Part shown: piece by piece, positions 1 to 9,163 of the stretch
How positions within the stretch are numbered: the first letter of the stretch is position 1
Layout: every line of letters starts with the position of its first letter
From: Methanobacteriota archaeon
GTDB lineage: Archaea > Thermoplasmatota > Poseidoniia > MGIII > CG-Epi1
Direction: 5' to 3'
NCBI GenBank assembly: GCA_014240255.1
Contig: JAAZXG010000010.1
Location: 1-39,028, forward strand
DNA: 39,028 nt
Made by a program: the position numbers and the translations under genes
The notes under the pieces: model-generated
Databases searched by the model: none
What the model saw: only the letters and a program-made list of their open reading frames with translations
Told to the model about the DNA's origin: nothing

Positions 1-769
1 TCAAATTATCCTCATTTAGTTCATTTAATTCAGAAAGATATCCCATAGCAGCTCCGGCAAAGCTATCACCAGCACCAGTTGGATCTACAAAGTTACTAAC
101 TTTAAAAGCAGGTAAGTGTTTACTCATCTTAGTGGAATAAAGCGAAGATCCATGTTCTCCTCTCTTGATAATTACATATTTAGGGCCTTTACTCAGAAGT
201 TTTTTTCCTGCTTCATCTAAATTATCTTTGTTAGTATATAGTTGTGCTTCAGCATCATTTATGAATAAAATATCTACTTGTTTTACAACTTCTTCTAACT
301 TATCTTTGGCAATATCAATCCAAAGATTCATAGTGTCCATAGCAATTAAATCTGAGTTAACTTGTTTTAGAATTTTAGACTGAATATTGGGGTCATTATT
401 ACAAAGTAATAATAACTTAGAATCCTTCTGTTCAGATAAAATCTCCCAGTCATAATGATCATTAATTTGAAAATCAGTTTTATGTGTTATGGCCTGAGAC
501 ATATCTCCAGTATATTCACCAGACCAATGAAATGTGGGATAATTCAGATTTTTTACAGATTGAGTATTGATTGCATGACCTTTAATCTTTTCCATTATAG
601 ATTTTGGGAAGTCACTTCCAATAGCTGCAACTAAGGCTGTATCTGTAAATATACTTGACGAAATACTAGAATAAATCCCAGCACCCCCTACTATTCCCTT
701 TTCACTTCGATGGGGTGTTTTTAGGTCATCTAAAGCCAATACGCCTGCAACCAATAGTTTTGATGTCAC
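1..769 (-). CDS. PfkB-family carbohydrate/nucleoside kinase, C-terminus beyond the window
   Basis: Reverse strand reads VTSKLLVAGVLALDDLKTPHRSEKGIVGGAGIYSS...NFVDPTGAGDSFAGAAMGYLSELNELNEDNL; DPTGAGDSFAGA is the PfkB signature. GTG start inferred at 769. Absent from the ORF track because it runs off the edge. Confidence 0.85.
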   Translation of the reverse strand, partial: MTSKLLVAGVLALDDLKTPHRSEKGIVGGAGIYSSISSSIFTDTALVAAIGSDFPKSIMEKIKGHAINTQSVKNLNYPTFHWSGEYTGDMSQAITHKTDFQINDHYDWEILSEQKDSKLLLLCNNDPNIQSKILKQVNSDLIAMDTMNLWIDIAKDKLEEVVKQVDILFINDAEAQLYTNKDNLDEAGKKLLSKGPKYVIIKRGEHGSSLYSTKMSKHLPAFKVSNFVDPTGAGDSFAGAAMGYLSELNELNEDNL

Positions 770-788
770 AATTCACCTCAAGAGGGCT

Positions 789-800
789 GGCTTTAAATCC
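789..800. promoter_or_regulatory. Putative shared TATA element GGCTTTAAATCC between divergent PfkB (-) and flippase (+)
   Basis: Near-palindrome (10 of 12 positions self-complementary) about 25-26 bp from both inferred start codons (769 and 820). Confidence 0.5.
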
Positions 801-819
801 CAAGCACTGTGCGCAACTA

Positions 820-2340
820 ATGGCGACTTCCCGCAAAATAGCTCTACTTTTTGGTGTTGAGAACATTAATGCAATAGTGGGCTGGATTGCACTTTTGTTT
901 GTAGCAAGGAATATGGGGGCTTCAGCTCTTGGTGAATTTAGCTATGCTATGAGTTTGATTGGGGGTTTTACCTTTTTAGCTTTTTTTGGTTTTAGAATGG
1001 CCCATGTCAAGAGAATTAGTGAAGGTTTAGATTTAGGTAAATGTATAGGTACTTTTCTTTCGATACGTTTATCTTTAATTTCTCTAATGTTAGCCGTATT
1101 TACAATATTTTATTGGTACTGGACTGATTATTTAGGCAAACAATTTTATGATATTAAAACTGAAGGCCTTTTATTTTTAGTAATAATATATTATATTATT
1201 TATCTCTTGACGGGAGTATTGACTTCTACTTTTAGTGGATTGAAACAAAGCGCTAGAGTGGCTATACCTAGGATAATAGGCACTTCAATACGTTCATTCT
1301 TGCTAATAGGAACTGCATTGATGGGTTGGGGAGTTATATGGTTGGCAGCATCCGAATTAGTAGGTATTTTGATAATAGCTCTGATTTCTTTATGGTATTT
1401 TAGAGATTATCCTATTTCTAAACCAGATAAGTCGACTTTTGATTCATATAAAAGTTATGCATTCCCAGTGGCTGCAGTTTCAATTTTCGGAATTTTTAAA
1501 AAACACATAGATAAGATATTCATTGGTGTTTTTTGGGCAGCTACCGATGTAGGGTTATATTTTGGAGTTCAACGTATTGCGTTATTCATAGGTACGATGG
1601 CTTTAGCTATTGAGGAAATGCTACTCCCATCCGTTTCTAAATTACATTCCAACAAATCTAATAATGAAATTAGATCCTTGGTCTATGATGCTGAAAAATA
1701 CGTAGCAATGGTTTGTATACCTATTGTAGTTATGACCATTGTTTGGTCAAATGAAATAATTTTTGTTTTTATTAGTAGAGAATTCTTAGCAGCAACTCGT
1801 ATTCTTCAGATATTGGTTTTAGCATCTCTTGTTCGAGTAATTAATCGTCCTTGGTCCGTTGCACTTAGAGGTTCCAACAGACCTGATTTGACTTCAATTA
1901 TCAATATATTTTCGTCAATCGTTAGCATTATATTAATGCTTATTTTAGTTCCTAGAGAAATACCGCACTTAGGTCTTGATAATTTACCGGGTTTAGGTGG
2001 TGAAGGTGCTGCAATTGCAGTTTTAATTTCTGAACTGATACTAGCTATATCTCTTAGAATTTTGTGTTATTCATATCTTGAAATGAAGCCTCAAATTGGT
2101 TTCTTTGTACAAATTTTATTTGCAACAATAGTGGGGTTAATAATGTGGCAAATCCAACTTAATCTGGATGTAAGTCGTTGGTATGAATTATTCTTTTTTT
2201 CAGCATTGGGTGGTTTTCTTTATATTTCTTTTTTAGCTGCTGTAGGGGCCTTTACTTTACAAGATTTCAACTTTTTCTGGAATGTTATGAATCCAAAAGC
2301 TATGACTAGCTATGTAAGCAACGAACTAAAGAGGAAATAA
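820..2340 (+). CDS. Polysaccharide biosynthesis/flippase (Wzx/MATE-like) multi-pass membrane protein
   Basis: Many TM segments; MATSRKIALLFGVENINAIVGWIALLFVARNMGASALGEFSYAMSL is typical of polysaccharide exporters. Internal ATG at 820 preferred over the ORF-track start at 715 because the latter overlaps the divergent PfkB gene. Confidence 0.8.
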   Translation: MATSRKIALLFGVENINAIVGWIALLFVARNMGASALGEFSYAMSLIGGFTFLAFFGFRMAHVKRISEGLDLGKCIGTFLSIRLSLISLMLAVFTIFYWYWTDYLGKQFYDIKTEGLLFLVIIYYIIYLLTGVLTSTFSGLKQSARVAIPRIIGTSIRSFLLIGTALMGWGVIWLAASELVGILIIALISLWYFRDYPISKPDKSTFDSYKSYAFPVAAVSIFGIFKKHIDKIFIGVFWAATDVGLYFGVQRIALFIGTMALAIEEMLLPSVSKLHSNKSNNEIRSLVYDAEKYVAMVCIPIVVMTIVWSNEIIFVFISREFLAATRILQILVLASLVRVINRPWSVALRGSNRPDLTSIINIFSSIVSIILMLILVPREIPHLGLDNLPGLGGEGAAIAVLISELILAISLRILCYSYLEMKPQIGFFVQILFATIVGLIMWQIQLNLDVSRWYELFFFSALGGFLYISFLAAVGAFTLQDFNFFWNVMNPKAMTSYVSNELKRK

Positions 2341-2513
2341 TGTTTTTCACAATTGGTTTAGTAGTAATATTTGCTCTTGTAATAGTGGGGATTTTTCTTT
2401 ATCAGAAAATTTATAATCCAGGCCATCTTTGCAATCGCTGTTATCGAGTTGTTCCAGATCTTTCCCCAGAATGCCCTTTTTGTGATAATGAGTTAAAATG
2501 GGATGATAACTAA
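2340..2513 (+). CDS. Small TM + zinc-ribbon protein, 57 aa
   Basis: MFFTIGLVVIFALVIVGIFLYQKIYNPGHLCNRCYRVVPDLSPECPFCDNELKWDDN; taATG overlap with upstream stop; CxxC...CxxC. Below the ORF-track length cutoff. Confidence 0.7.
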   Translation: MFFTIGLVVIFALVIVGIFLYQKIYNPGHLCNRCYRVVPDLSPECPFCDNELKWDDN

Positions 2514-3040
2514 TATTTTTTATCTAAAGAGTCAGCAATTATTTTTAGAGAGATTCCAGTGACTATTCCAGCAATTAACCCAGTCACAACTCTTCTAATA
2601 TTGGTAGATTCATAATCTGTAAAAAGCTGTATTGTTCCATCAAGTCCAATTGGAATTAGGGCAAGAATTATTATTGGTAAAGTTAATTCAATTCTTCTTC
2701 CTAGAGACCAAACAAATCCAAATGTTAAACCCGTAAAAATCCCCACATCTCTTGCACAAAATGGCATTTGATTGTTATTATATTCATATGATCTATGTGA
2801 AAGTTGGTGACAATTTAAATCACCAATATAATACACTAATTTAGATAGCGGATTCATATTTTGTATTACTTCTTTGTTATCATAAATGCCAACACTCCCA
2901 CTCAAATCACCAGTTTCATCATTAGTTATAATCAATGGAGATGTAAGAATCAATAAAGTCCAAAAGGCAGTTAAAGATAAAAAAATCTTATTCCATTTGC
3001 CCAGCACTTCCCATTTTTTTATAACTTGCCAGGAAGACAT
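2510..3040 (-). CDS. DUF2085-like membrane protein
   Basis: CHQLSHRSYEYNNNQMPFCARDVGIFTGLTFGF resembles the DUF2085 CHQ...CAR..G core; several TM segments. Confidence 0.65.
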   Translation of the reverse strand: MSSWQVIKKWEVLGKWNKIFLSLTAFWTLLILTSPLIITNDETGDLSGSVGIYDNKEVIQNMNPLSKLVYYIGDLNCHQLSHRSYEYNNNQMPFCARDVGIFTGLTFGFVWSLGRRIELTLPIIILALIPIGLDGTIQLFTDYESTNIRRVVTGLIAGIVTGISLKIIADSLDKKY

Positions 3041-3043
3041 AAT

Positions 3044-4249
3044 TTAGGCTCTATCAAATTTTTCTCGATCAATTAATAATAGTGATAGAGCTATAATTGA
3101 AAGAATACTACCAATCAAAAATCCATAACTTATAACTCCACATAAGCATCCAATTACAGCCATCCTAAAATTTTGTTGAAGTAATGCAGCTGAACTCCCC
3201 ATCAATGTAATGATAGAAGCTACAATGAAAATTGGAGCTAATGCGTAATTTGGAGGCCATGGTTCAGAGACGTCTTTCCGTTGATCTATATTTTTATTAT
3301 CTCCTCCTTCTTCTAATTCAATTTCTAATATATTTGTACCTTCTGAACGTATATTAATCCAAACATTTAGACTTCCATAGCCTTCCATTGTGAAAATAAT
3401 TTCAACTTCTTCACCGATTAAATCATATAAGAAATATTTGCCTTGAGCATTAGTATATGTTTTTTTATCATCCGCTTGGATTGTGACACCTTCGAGGGCT
3501 TTTCCATTGCTGTCAATAATAGTGCCATGAACTGAAGATAGGCCTCCGCTAGTCCATTGGGTTTCTTGGTTATTCCATTTGATTCCATATGCAATACCTG
3601 AAAAAATTCCCAAAACAAATACGATAGATAGTAAAATTCCAGCCCATTGTGCTGCAGTCTTTGGTTTTTCATTCAAATTATTTAGATTGTCCCAACGGTA
3701 AGCTTCTTTTAAGTTACTAAAAACAAAGGAGAGTGGTTGTTCCTTTACTAATTTCGCGCTCGTTGGATCTGAAATATCTTCATTTCGGGTTTTTGATGCG
3801 GCCCATCTTCTTATTTCAGTTCTTAACCAGTTATTTGCTTCTGGTGTAAATTTATAATTCTTACGTATGTATGCTACAGTTTGTTTTTCCACTTGTGTAT
3901 AATCATCATAGTCCTTTATTTTTTGAAATAATTGCTTACTCCCCTCTAAGGTTATCTCCTCATTTTTAGCCGACAATTCAGTAGCTACATCTAACAGTTC
4001 TCTATCATATTTTTTCCCATCTATAATTTTGAAAACATCATCATCTTTGTTTATTTTTAATTTTTCTTGGATATTTGCTCCAATCTTACTACCTAAATCA
4101 GTTATTGTATTTTTAATATTAGTTACAATATTAGTATTTTGGACTGCGAACGATGAGTCGCACATAGGGCATATTACATTTCTCCCCTCATCTTTGTTTG
4201 TGTTAAAAACGTTGTAGCAAGTTGTACAGCGCACTTTCACATCAGCCAT
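3044..4249 (-). CDS. Zinc-ribbon + carboxypeptidase-regulatory-like domain membrane protein
   Basis: N-terminal VRCTTCYNVFNTNKDEGRNVICPMCDSSF zinc ribbon, central VHGTIIDSNGKALEGVTIQADDKKTYTNAQGKYFLYDLIGEEVEI (CPR-like beta domain), C-terminal TM segments. Confidence 0.65.
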   Translation of the reverse strand: MADVKVRCTTCYNVFNTNKDEGRNVICPMCDSSFAVQNTNIVTNIKNTITDLGSKIGANIQEKLKINKDDDVFKIIDGKKYDRELLDVATELSAKNEEITLEGSKQLFQKIKDYDDYTQVEKQTVAYIRKNYKFTPEANNWLRTEIRRWAASKTRNEDISDPTSAKLVKEQPLSFVFSNLKEAYRWDNLNNLNEKPKTAAQWAGILLSIVFVLGIFSGIAYGIKWNNQETQWTSGGLSSVHGTIIDSNGKALEGVTIQADDKKTYTNAQGKYFLYDLIGEEVEIIFTMEGYGSLNVWINIRSEGTNILEIELEEGGDNKNIDQRKDVSEPWPPNYALAPIFIVASIITLMGSSAALLQQNFRMAVIGCLCGVISYGFLIGSILSIIALSLLLIDREKFDRA

Positions 4250-4268
4250 TAGGAGATACTCCCCCGTC

Positions 4269-4281
4269 GGTTAAATAAACC
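4269..4281. promoter_or_regulatory. Putative shared TATA element GGTTAAATAAACC between divergent genes
   Basis: Near-palindrome centred at 4275; 26 bp from the - strand start (4249) and 23 bp from the uppP start (4298). Confidence 0.55.
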
Positions 4282-4297
4282 TGACGATTGGGCAATT

Positions 4298-5104
4298 ATG
4301 GAATGGTGGTTAGCTGTGCTTCTAGGCATATTACAGGGTGTGACTGAATGGCTCCCTATTAGCAGCAGCGGACATTTAGCAATATTTCAATTTTATTTCA
4401 ACGAAGAACCTCCTATTCTTTTTGATATTATTCTGCATCTAGGCTCACTTTGCGTTATTTTCTATGTGATGCGTGAAGAAATTAGAGAAGTTTTTTTGAT
4501 ATTACCTAATATTTTAGATTATAAGAATTATCCAAATCTCAAAGGATATGAGAGAATGCTAATGATGGTTATTGTAGCTTCAGTACCTACAGCTATTATT
4601 GGTTTTACCTTTGATAGTACAATTATAGGTGATTTCTATAGTGAGATGCATTTAGTTGGCGGTTGTTTAATTTTTACAGGTATTTTAGTTTGGATTAGTA
4701 AGGATTATGATGGCCAGAAGCAGATAGATGACTTTCCATTTTCCAATGCTTTGGTCATAGGTTTTTTTCAAGGATTGGCTATACTTCCAGGTATCTCTCG
4801 CTCAGGCTCAACTATTGCTATTTCTAAAATTTTAGGAATGAATCCAGTTAAAGCAGCCCGATTGTCTTTTCTCCTATTTATACCTGCGATTATGGGTGCA
4901 ACACTTCTTAAGATTGGAGAGATTGATGAGACTGTTGAAGAAGTTGGTTTACTTGCTTTAAGTTTAGGGTTTTTAAGTTCAGTATTTACTAGTTATTTTG
5001 CAGTAAGTGCTTTATTAGAATTGATCAAACAGCAAAAATTCCATTATTTCACTCCTTATTGTATTATTTTGGGTCTATTTTTGATATATAGTAGTTTATT
5101 CTAA
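4298..5104 (+). CDS. uppP: Undecaprenyl-diphosphatase (UppP/BacA family)
   Basis: LLGILQGVTEWLPISSSGHLAIFQ and PGISRSGSTIAISK motifs. Confidence 0.92.
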   Translation: MEWWLAVLLGILQGVTEWLPISSSGHLAIFQFYFNEEPPILFDIILHLGSLCVIFYVMREEIREVFLILPNILDYKNYPNLKGYERMLMMVIVASVPTAIIGFTFDSTIIGDFYSEMHLVGGCLIFTGILVWISKDYDGQKQIDDFPFSNALVIGFFQGLAILPGISRSGSTIAISKILGMNPVKAARLSFLLFIPAIMGATLLKIGEIDETVEEVGLLALSLGFLSSVFTSYFAVSALLELIKQQKFHYFTPYCIILGLFLIYSSLF

Positions 5105-5734
5105 TTTATCACTTTCAATTTGTATACTATAATCACCAGAATAAACAATAGAACCGACCCCATCAAGCCCTGAACCTGAGATATCAATAGTCCAAGTTCC
5201 TCCTATAACAGGAAGGAGAAGAGGTCTTTGGTCTAGTTGATTATTCCAAGTTACAATTTCATATCCGTCGCCGTCTTTCCCATAAACGTGTTTAGTCCCT
5301 TCAGGATCAGTTACAGTAAAATCTAAAGTACCGGCAGGCCCTTCAGAAGGATCCATGCCCCCACCAATACTGTAGTCTACAGACAATAGAAGTATTATGA
5401 AAGTAGATTCCCAGTTCTTTTCTATGAAGAAAGTGTGTTTATCTTCTTTCCAAGTAATATTTTGTGCAGTTTCTTGAAATCCTAATGGATTTTCAAGCAT
5501 GTCTCCAATTGCATTGATGTATGTATTTTGGTCTTGGGCTGGATCTGGTGCAAAATTTCCTTCCGTATCCCACACATCAAATATTCGATATGTTCTTACT
5601 TCTTCAGGTACAATTCTATCGACTAGTCCATTCATTGCAGGGATGTCAATACACCCTACCGTCAAAAACAATGCGGCAATCATGAACGCTCTTTTCACAA
5701 ATTTGGATTTAGACGGAGTAAATAAAATATACAT
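5096..5734 (-). CDS. Secreted lipoprotein-like protein of unknown function
   Basis: Hydrophobic N-terminus with lipobox-like LTVGC; beta-rich remainder. Start uncertain. Confidence 0.5.
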   Translation of the reverse strand: MYILFTPSKSKFVKRAFMIAALFLTVGCIDIPAMNGLVDRIVPEEVRTYRIFDVWDTEGNFAPDPAQDQNTYINAIGDMLENPLGFQETAQNITWKEDKHTFFIEKNWESTFIILLLSVDYSIGGGMDPSEGPAGTLDFTVTDPEGTKHVYGKDGDGYEIVTWNNQLDQRPLLLPVIGGTWTIDISGSGLDGVGSIVYSGDYSIQIESDKLE

Positions 5735-5779
5735 TGAAATTAACTGAAAAGGCCTAAACCCCCCTCTCTTTCAGCTGTT

Positions 5780-7402
5780 GTGTCCAATTTAAGGCAGAAG
5801 TTATTGGAATTAGCCATGTCTGAGGCAGCTCAATATGGCGAAGCTCGTAGTAAAAGTGTAATTGGGAAGGCAATGGGCAAGCACCCAGAGCTTCGCACTT
5901 CAGCTAAAGAGGTCATGCGAGTTATAGATGAGGTAATTGAAGAAGTCAATAAAATGGATTCAAAGGATTTAGAGTCTTATGCACCTCCAAAGAAGAAAAA
6001 ACAAGAGAAGGTTAAACCTCGTGAACTCCCCCCTCTCAAAAAAGCAGATAAAGTAGTACTACGGTTTGCGCCAGGGCCTAGCGGTCCACTGCATTTAGGG
6101 CACACGCGAGCATTAGCTCTTAATAATTATTATAAAAAAAGATATGATGGTAAATTAATATTACGTTTAGAAGATACAAATCCAAATGCAATTGATGTCA
6201 AAGCTTATGATTTAATTCAAGAAGATTTAGGATGGCTTGGTATTGAGGCTGATGAGACTGTTGTTCAATCAGATAGGATTGACATTTATTATGAAGATAT
6301 ACGGAAAATAATTTCGAATGGTGGGGCATATGTTACTAAATCGGATGCAGAAGAATGGAGGGAGCTGAAAAGACAGAGTAAAGCACATCCAGATAGGAAT
6401 CGTACTCCTGAAGTTCAGATGGAAGAGTTTGATTCTCTCCTTGATGGAGACAACGGCATAGTAGTCATAAAGACAGATTTAGAAGATCCGAATCCTGCAT
6501 TGAGAGATTTTGTGGCATTAAGAATAGTTGATTCACCACATCCGTTACAAGGTGACAAGTATCGATTATGGCCTCTTTACAATTTTGCAGTTGCAGTAGA
6601 TGATTATCGATTAGGCATAACTCATGTTTTGAGAGGGAAAGATCATTTAAATAATACTGAAAAACAGCGATGGATTTACAAATATTTAGATTGGACAGAA
6701 CCTGAGTTCATACACTATGGTTTAGTTGCAATACCAAAAACTAATCTCAAAACCAGTAAAATTCGCGAATCTATTACTAATGGAGAATTTACTGGATGGG
6801 ATGATTGCCGTTTAGCTACAATCAAGGCTTTGGCACGGAGAGGTTATTCTGCTGAAACTTTCTTAAAATATTGGGAAAACTCAGGCGTTAAAGAAGTTGA
6901 TATTAAATTTTCATGGCAAAATTTCGATGCATTGAATAAGGATTTGATTGATTCAAAAAGTAGACGATTATTCTTCGTTCCAGATCCAACTGAATTCACG
7001 ATTGAAACTGATAAGGAGTTACAGAAAGAAGCTCCTTGGCATCCTGATAATAAAGAACTTGGCAATAGAGAAGAAACAATTTTTTCAGGTTCTAAGATAT
7101 ATTTGCCTAATAAAGATTTAGAATCTCTAGATGACGGTTCTGAGATTCGTTTAAAAAATCTTTGTAATGTAGTTATGAAAGACTCTCTTTTGATATTTTC
7201 CGGATATAAGCATAAGAAAGGAGTTCCGATATTTCAGTGGTGTTCATCGAACCAACCAATAGAAGTATGGTATCCTGATGGCAAAAGAGTTTCAGGTATT
7301 GTTGAAGACAATATAGTTTCATTAGATAAACATGTAGTTCAATTTGAGAGGACTGGTTTTGTCCGTTTGGAGGGAGAGAAAGCGTTTTTCTTACACCGCT
7401 AA
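5780..7402 (+). CDS. gltX: Glutamyl-tRNA synthetase, archaeal type
   Basis: RFAPGPSGPLHLGHTRALALNNYYKKRYDGKLILRLEDTNP; GTG start. Confidence 0.93.
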   Translation: MSNLRQKLLELAMSEAAQYGEARSKSVIGKAMGKHPELRTSAKEVMRVIDEVIEEVNKMDSKDLESYAPPKKKKQEKVKPRELPPLKKADKVVLRFAPGPSGPLHLGHTRALALNNYYKKRYDGKLILRLEDTNPNAIDVKAYDLIQEDLGWLGIEADETVVQSDRIDIYYEDIRKIISNGGAYVTKSDAEEWRELKRQSKAHPDRNRTPEVQMEEFDSLLDGDNGIVVIKTDLEDPNPALRDFVALRIVDSPHPLQGDKYRLWPLYNFAVAVDDYRLGITHVLRGKDHLNNTEKQRWIYKYLDWTEPEFIHYGLVAIPKTNLKTSKIRESITNGEFTGWDDCRLATIKALARRGYSAETFLKYWENSGVKEVDIKFSWQNFDALNKDLIDSKSRRLFFVPDPTEFTIETDKELQKEAPWHPDNKELGNREETIFSGSKIYLPNKDLESLDDGSEIRLKNLCNVVMKDSLLIFSGYKHKKGVPIFQWCSSNQPIEVWYPDGKRVSGIVEDNIVSLDKHVVQFERTGFVRLEGEKAFFLHR

Positions 7403-7414
7403 TCACACAATAAT

Positions 7415-8230
7415 ATGTCAGGCCATCATCATCATCACGATATAGACGACGAAGAGTCGGAAAGTAAAACCAGATTAGTCGTGATTATTACTTTAATAAT
7501 GATGGTTATTGAGATATCTGCCGGATTATTTACTAAGTCCATGGGACTTTTAGCAGACGGATGGCATATGGGAACTCATGCTGCAGCTTTGGGAATTACA
7601 TTATATGCTTATTATTTTGCAAGAACTGAATCTAGAGTTAAAAATAGTAAAAGTACAGTGATGGCATTAGGTGGTTTTGCATCTTCCATTGTTTTAGGTA
7701 TTGTAGCTTTGTACATAGGTTGGGAATCTTTTGGTAGGATATTAGAACCAGAAGAAATTCAATTTCAAGAAGCTATCTTAGTTGCGATTATTGGTTTGAT
7801 TGTTAATCTCGTATGTGCCAATATTTTGGGTATTGAGAATCATCATCATGGGCATAGCCACGACCATGAGCACGACCATGGGCACGGCCATGAACACGAT
7901 CATGAACATTTAGAGAAAGAATCACAAGGAGGTTGGGATACTGCGTTTTCTTCATACAAGGATGACTGGAATTTATTATTAGGTAAATTTGATAGTTTTT
8001 TAACCAATCCAAATGATATTGAGGATTTAAATCGTAGAGGTGCTTATCTCCATGTTTTGGCAGATGCTTTGGTTTCAGTTATGGTAATTATAGCTTTAAT
8101 AATTGGTATGTTTAATCCAAATTTTACTGTTCTGGACCCTATTATTGGAATTATAGCAGGTATAGTTATTGCACGTTGGGCAGTCGGCCTTTTGATTGAG
8201 AGTCGTAACCAGATTTTGGATATAGAATAA
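7415..8230 (+). CDS. Cation diffusion facilitator (CDF) metal transporter
   Basis: MSGHHHHHDIDDEE N-terminus, GLLADGWHMGTHAAALGITLYAYYFARTE TM2 metal site, His-rich loop HHHGHSHDHEHDHGHGHEHDHEH, second metal site HVLADALVSVM. Confidence 0.88.
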   Translation: MSGHHHHHDIDDEESESKTRLVVIITLIMMVIEISAGLFTKSMGLLADGWHMGTHAAALGITLYAYYFARTESRVKNSKSTVMALGGFASSIVLGIVALYIGWESFGRILEPEEIQFQEAILVAIIGLIVNLVCANILGIENHHHGHSHDHEHDHGHGHEHDHEHLEKESQGGWDTAFSSYKDDWNLLLGKFDSFLTNPNDIEDLNRRGAYLHVLADALVSVMVIIALIIGMFNPNFTVLDPIIGIIAGIVIARWAVGLLIESRNQILDIE

Positions 8231-9162
8231 TGCGAATTCTTCATTTGAATAATCCTGCTCAAGTGGCTTCAACTTTGGTTAAGGCCCAAAGAGAATTAGG
8301 TATTGATGCTAATTTAGCAGTTACAAGTACTAAAGGTTGGCATACAAATTTTGATTATAATCTTTCTGAGATTGATTCGAGTTCATTACGAGGAAAGTTG
8401 AATATTGGTAAAAAACTCTATAATTTGGTAAAAGAATGTGATATTCTGCATTATCATGGTCAAGCCGTAAGTCAAGGTTACCGTGATTTAGTAATGTGGT
8501 CTGGAATTATGAAGAAACCCGTAATTCTTCATCATCACGGTTCGGAGATTAGGGATAAGGCGTATCCAAAATTTGCTAATCATTTAGTTGTGCACAGGTA
8601 TGTTAGCACTCCGGATTTACTAGAATTTGTACCTGATGCAGAATGGTTACCTAATCCGGTGGATTTAACAAATTTGCAATATTCCGAATTTGATAAATCA
8701 GGGCCCTTAAAAATATTACATGCGCCAACGAATAGAGAAGTAAAGAATACAGAGGCTGTAGAAGATGCAATTTCACAAGTTAAAGAAGAAGGTCTTGACA
8801 TTCAATTTACACTTATTGAAGACGCCCAACATTCTGAATTAATTAAACAAATTTCCAAACATGATTTAGTTATCGATTGGATGAATCCCGAATACGGAAT
8901 TTATGGTGTTTTTTCAATTGAATCTATGGCTTTAGGTCGTACAGTAATTTGTAGCCTTACAGATTCATTATATAACGATTATAATTTGCCAATTATTAGT
9001 ATTAATCCCGTAGATTTAGCTGGAAAAATTAAAGAATTATATAAAGATAGAAATGCATTGATTCAGAGAGGAAAAGCAAGCTATGATTTTGTCCAAAGTC
9101 ACCATAATCCAACTGAATTAGCTAAAAAAGTAATTGAAAAGTATAAGGTGATATTAGGCTAA
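8230..9162 (+). CDS. Glycosyltransferase, GT-B (GT4-like)
   Basis: MRILHLNNPAQVASTLVKAQRELG...ILHHHGSEIRD...GIYGVFSIESMALGRTVICS resembles GT4-type architecture. Confidence 0.7.
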   Translation: MRILHLNNPAQVASTLVKAQRELGIDANLAVTSTKGWHTNFDYNLSEIDSSSLRGKLNIGKKLYNLVKECDILHYHGQAVSQGYRDLVMWSGIMKKPVILHHHGSEIRDKAYPKFANHLVVHRYVSTPDLLEFVPDAEWLPNPVDLTNLQYSEFDKSGPLKILHAPTNREVKNTEAVEDAISQVKEEGLDIQFTLIEDAQHSELIKQISKHDLVIDWMNPEYGIYGVFSIESMALGRTVICSLTDSLYNDYNLPIISINPVDLAGKIKELYKDRNALIQRGKASYDFVQSHHNPTELAKKVIEKYKVILG

Positions 9163-9163
9163 T

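Noticed and set aside
165-383. 72-aa + strand ORF
   Set aside because: Antisense to the PfkB-family kinase.
7803-8012. HGRAHGRAHGRG repeat ORF on - strand
   Set aside because: Antisense shadow of the His-rich CDF loop.
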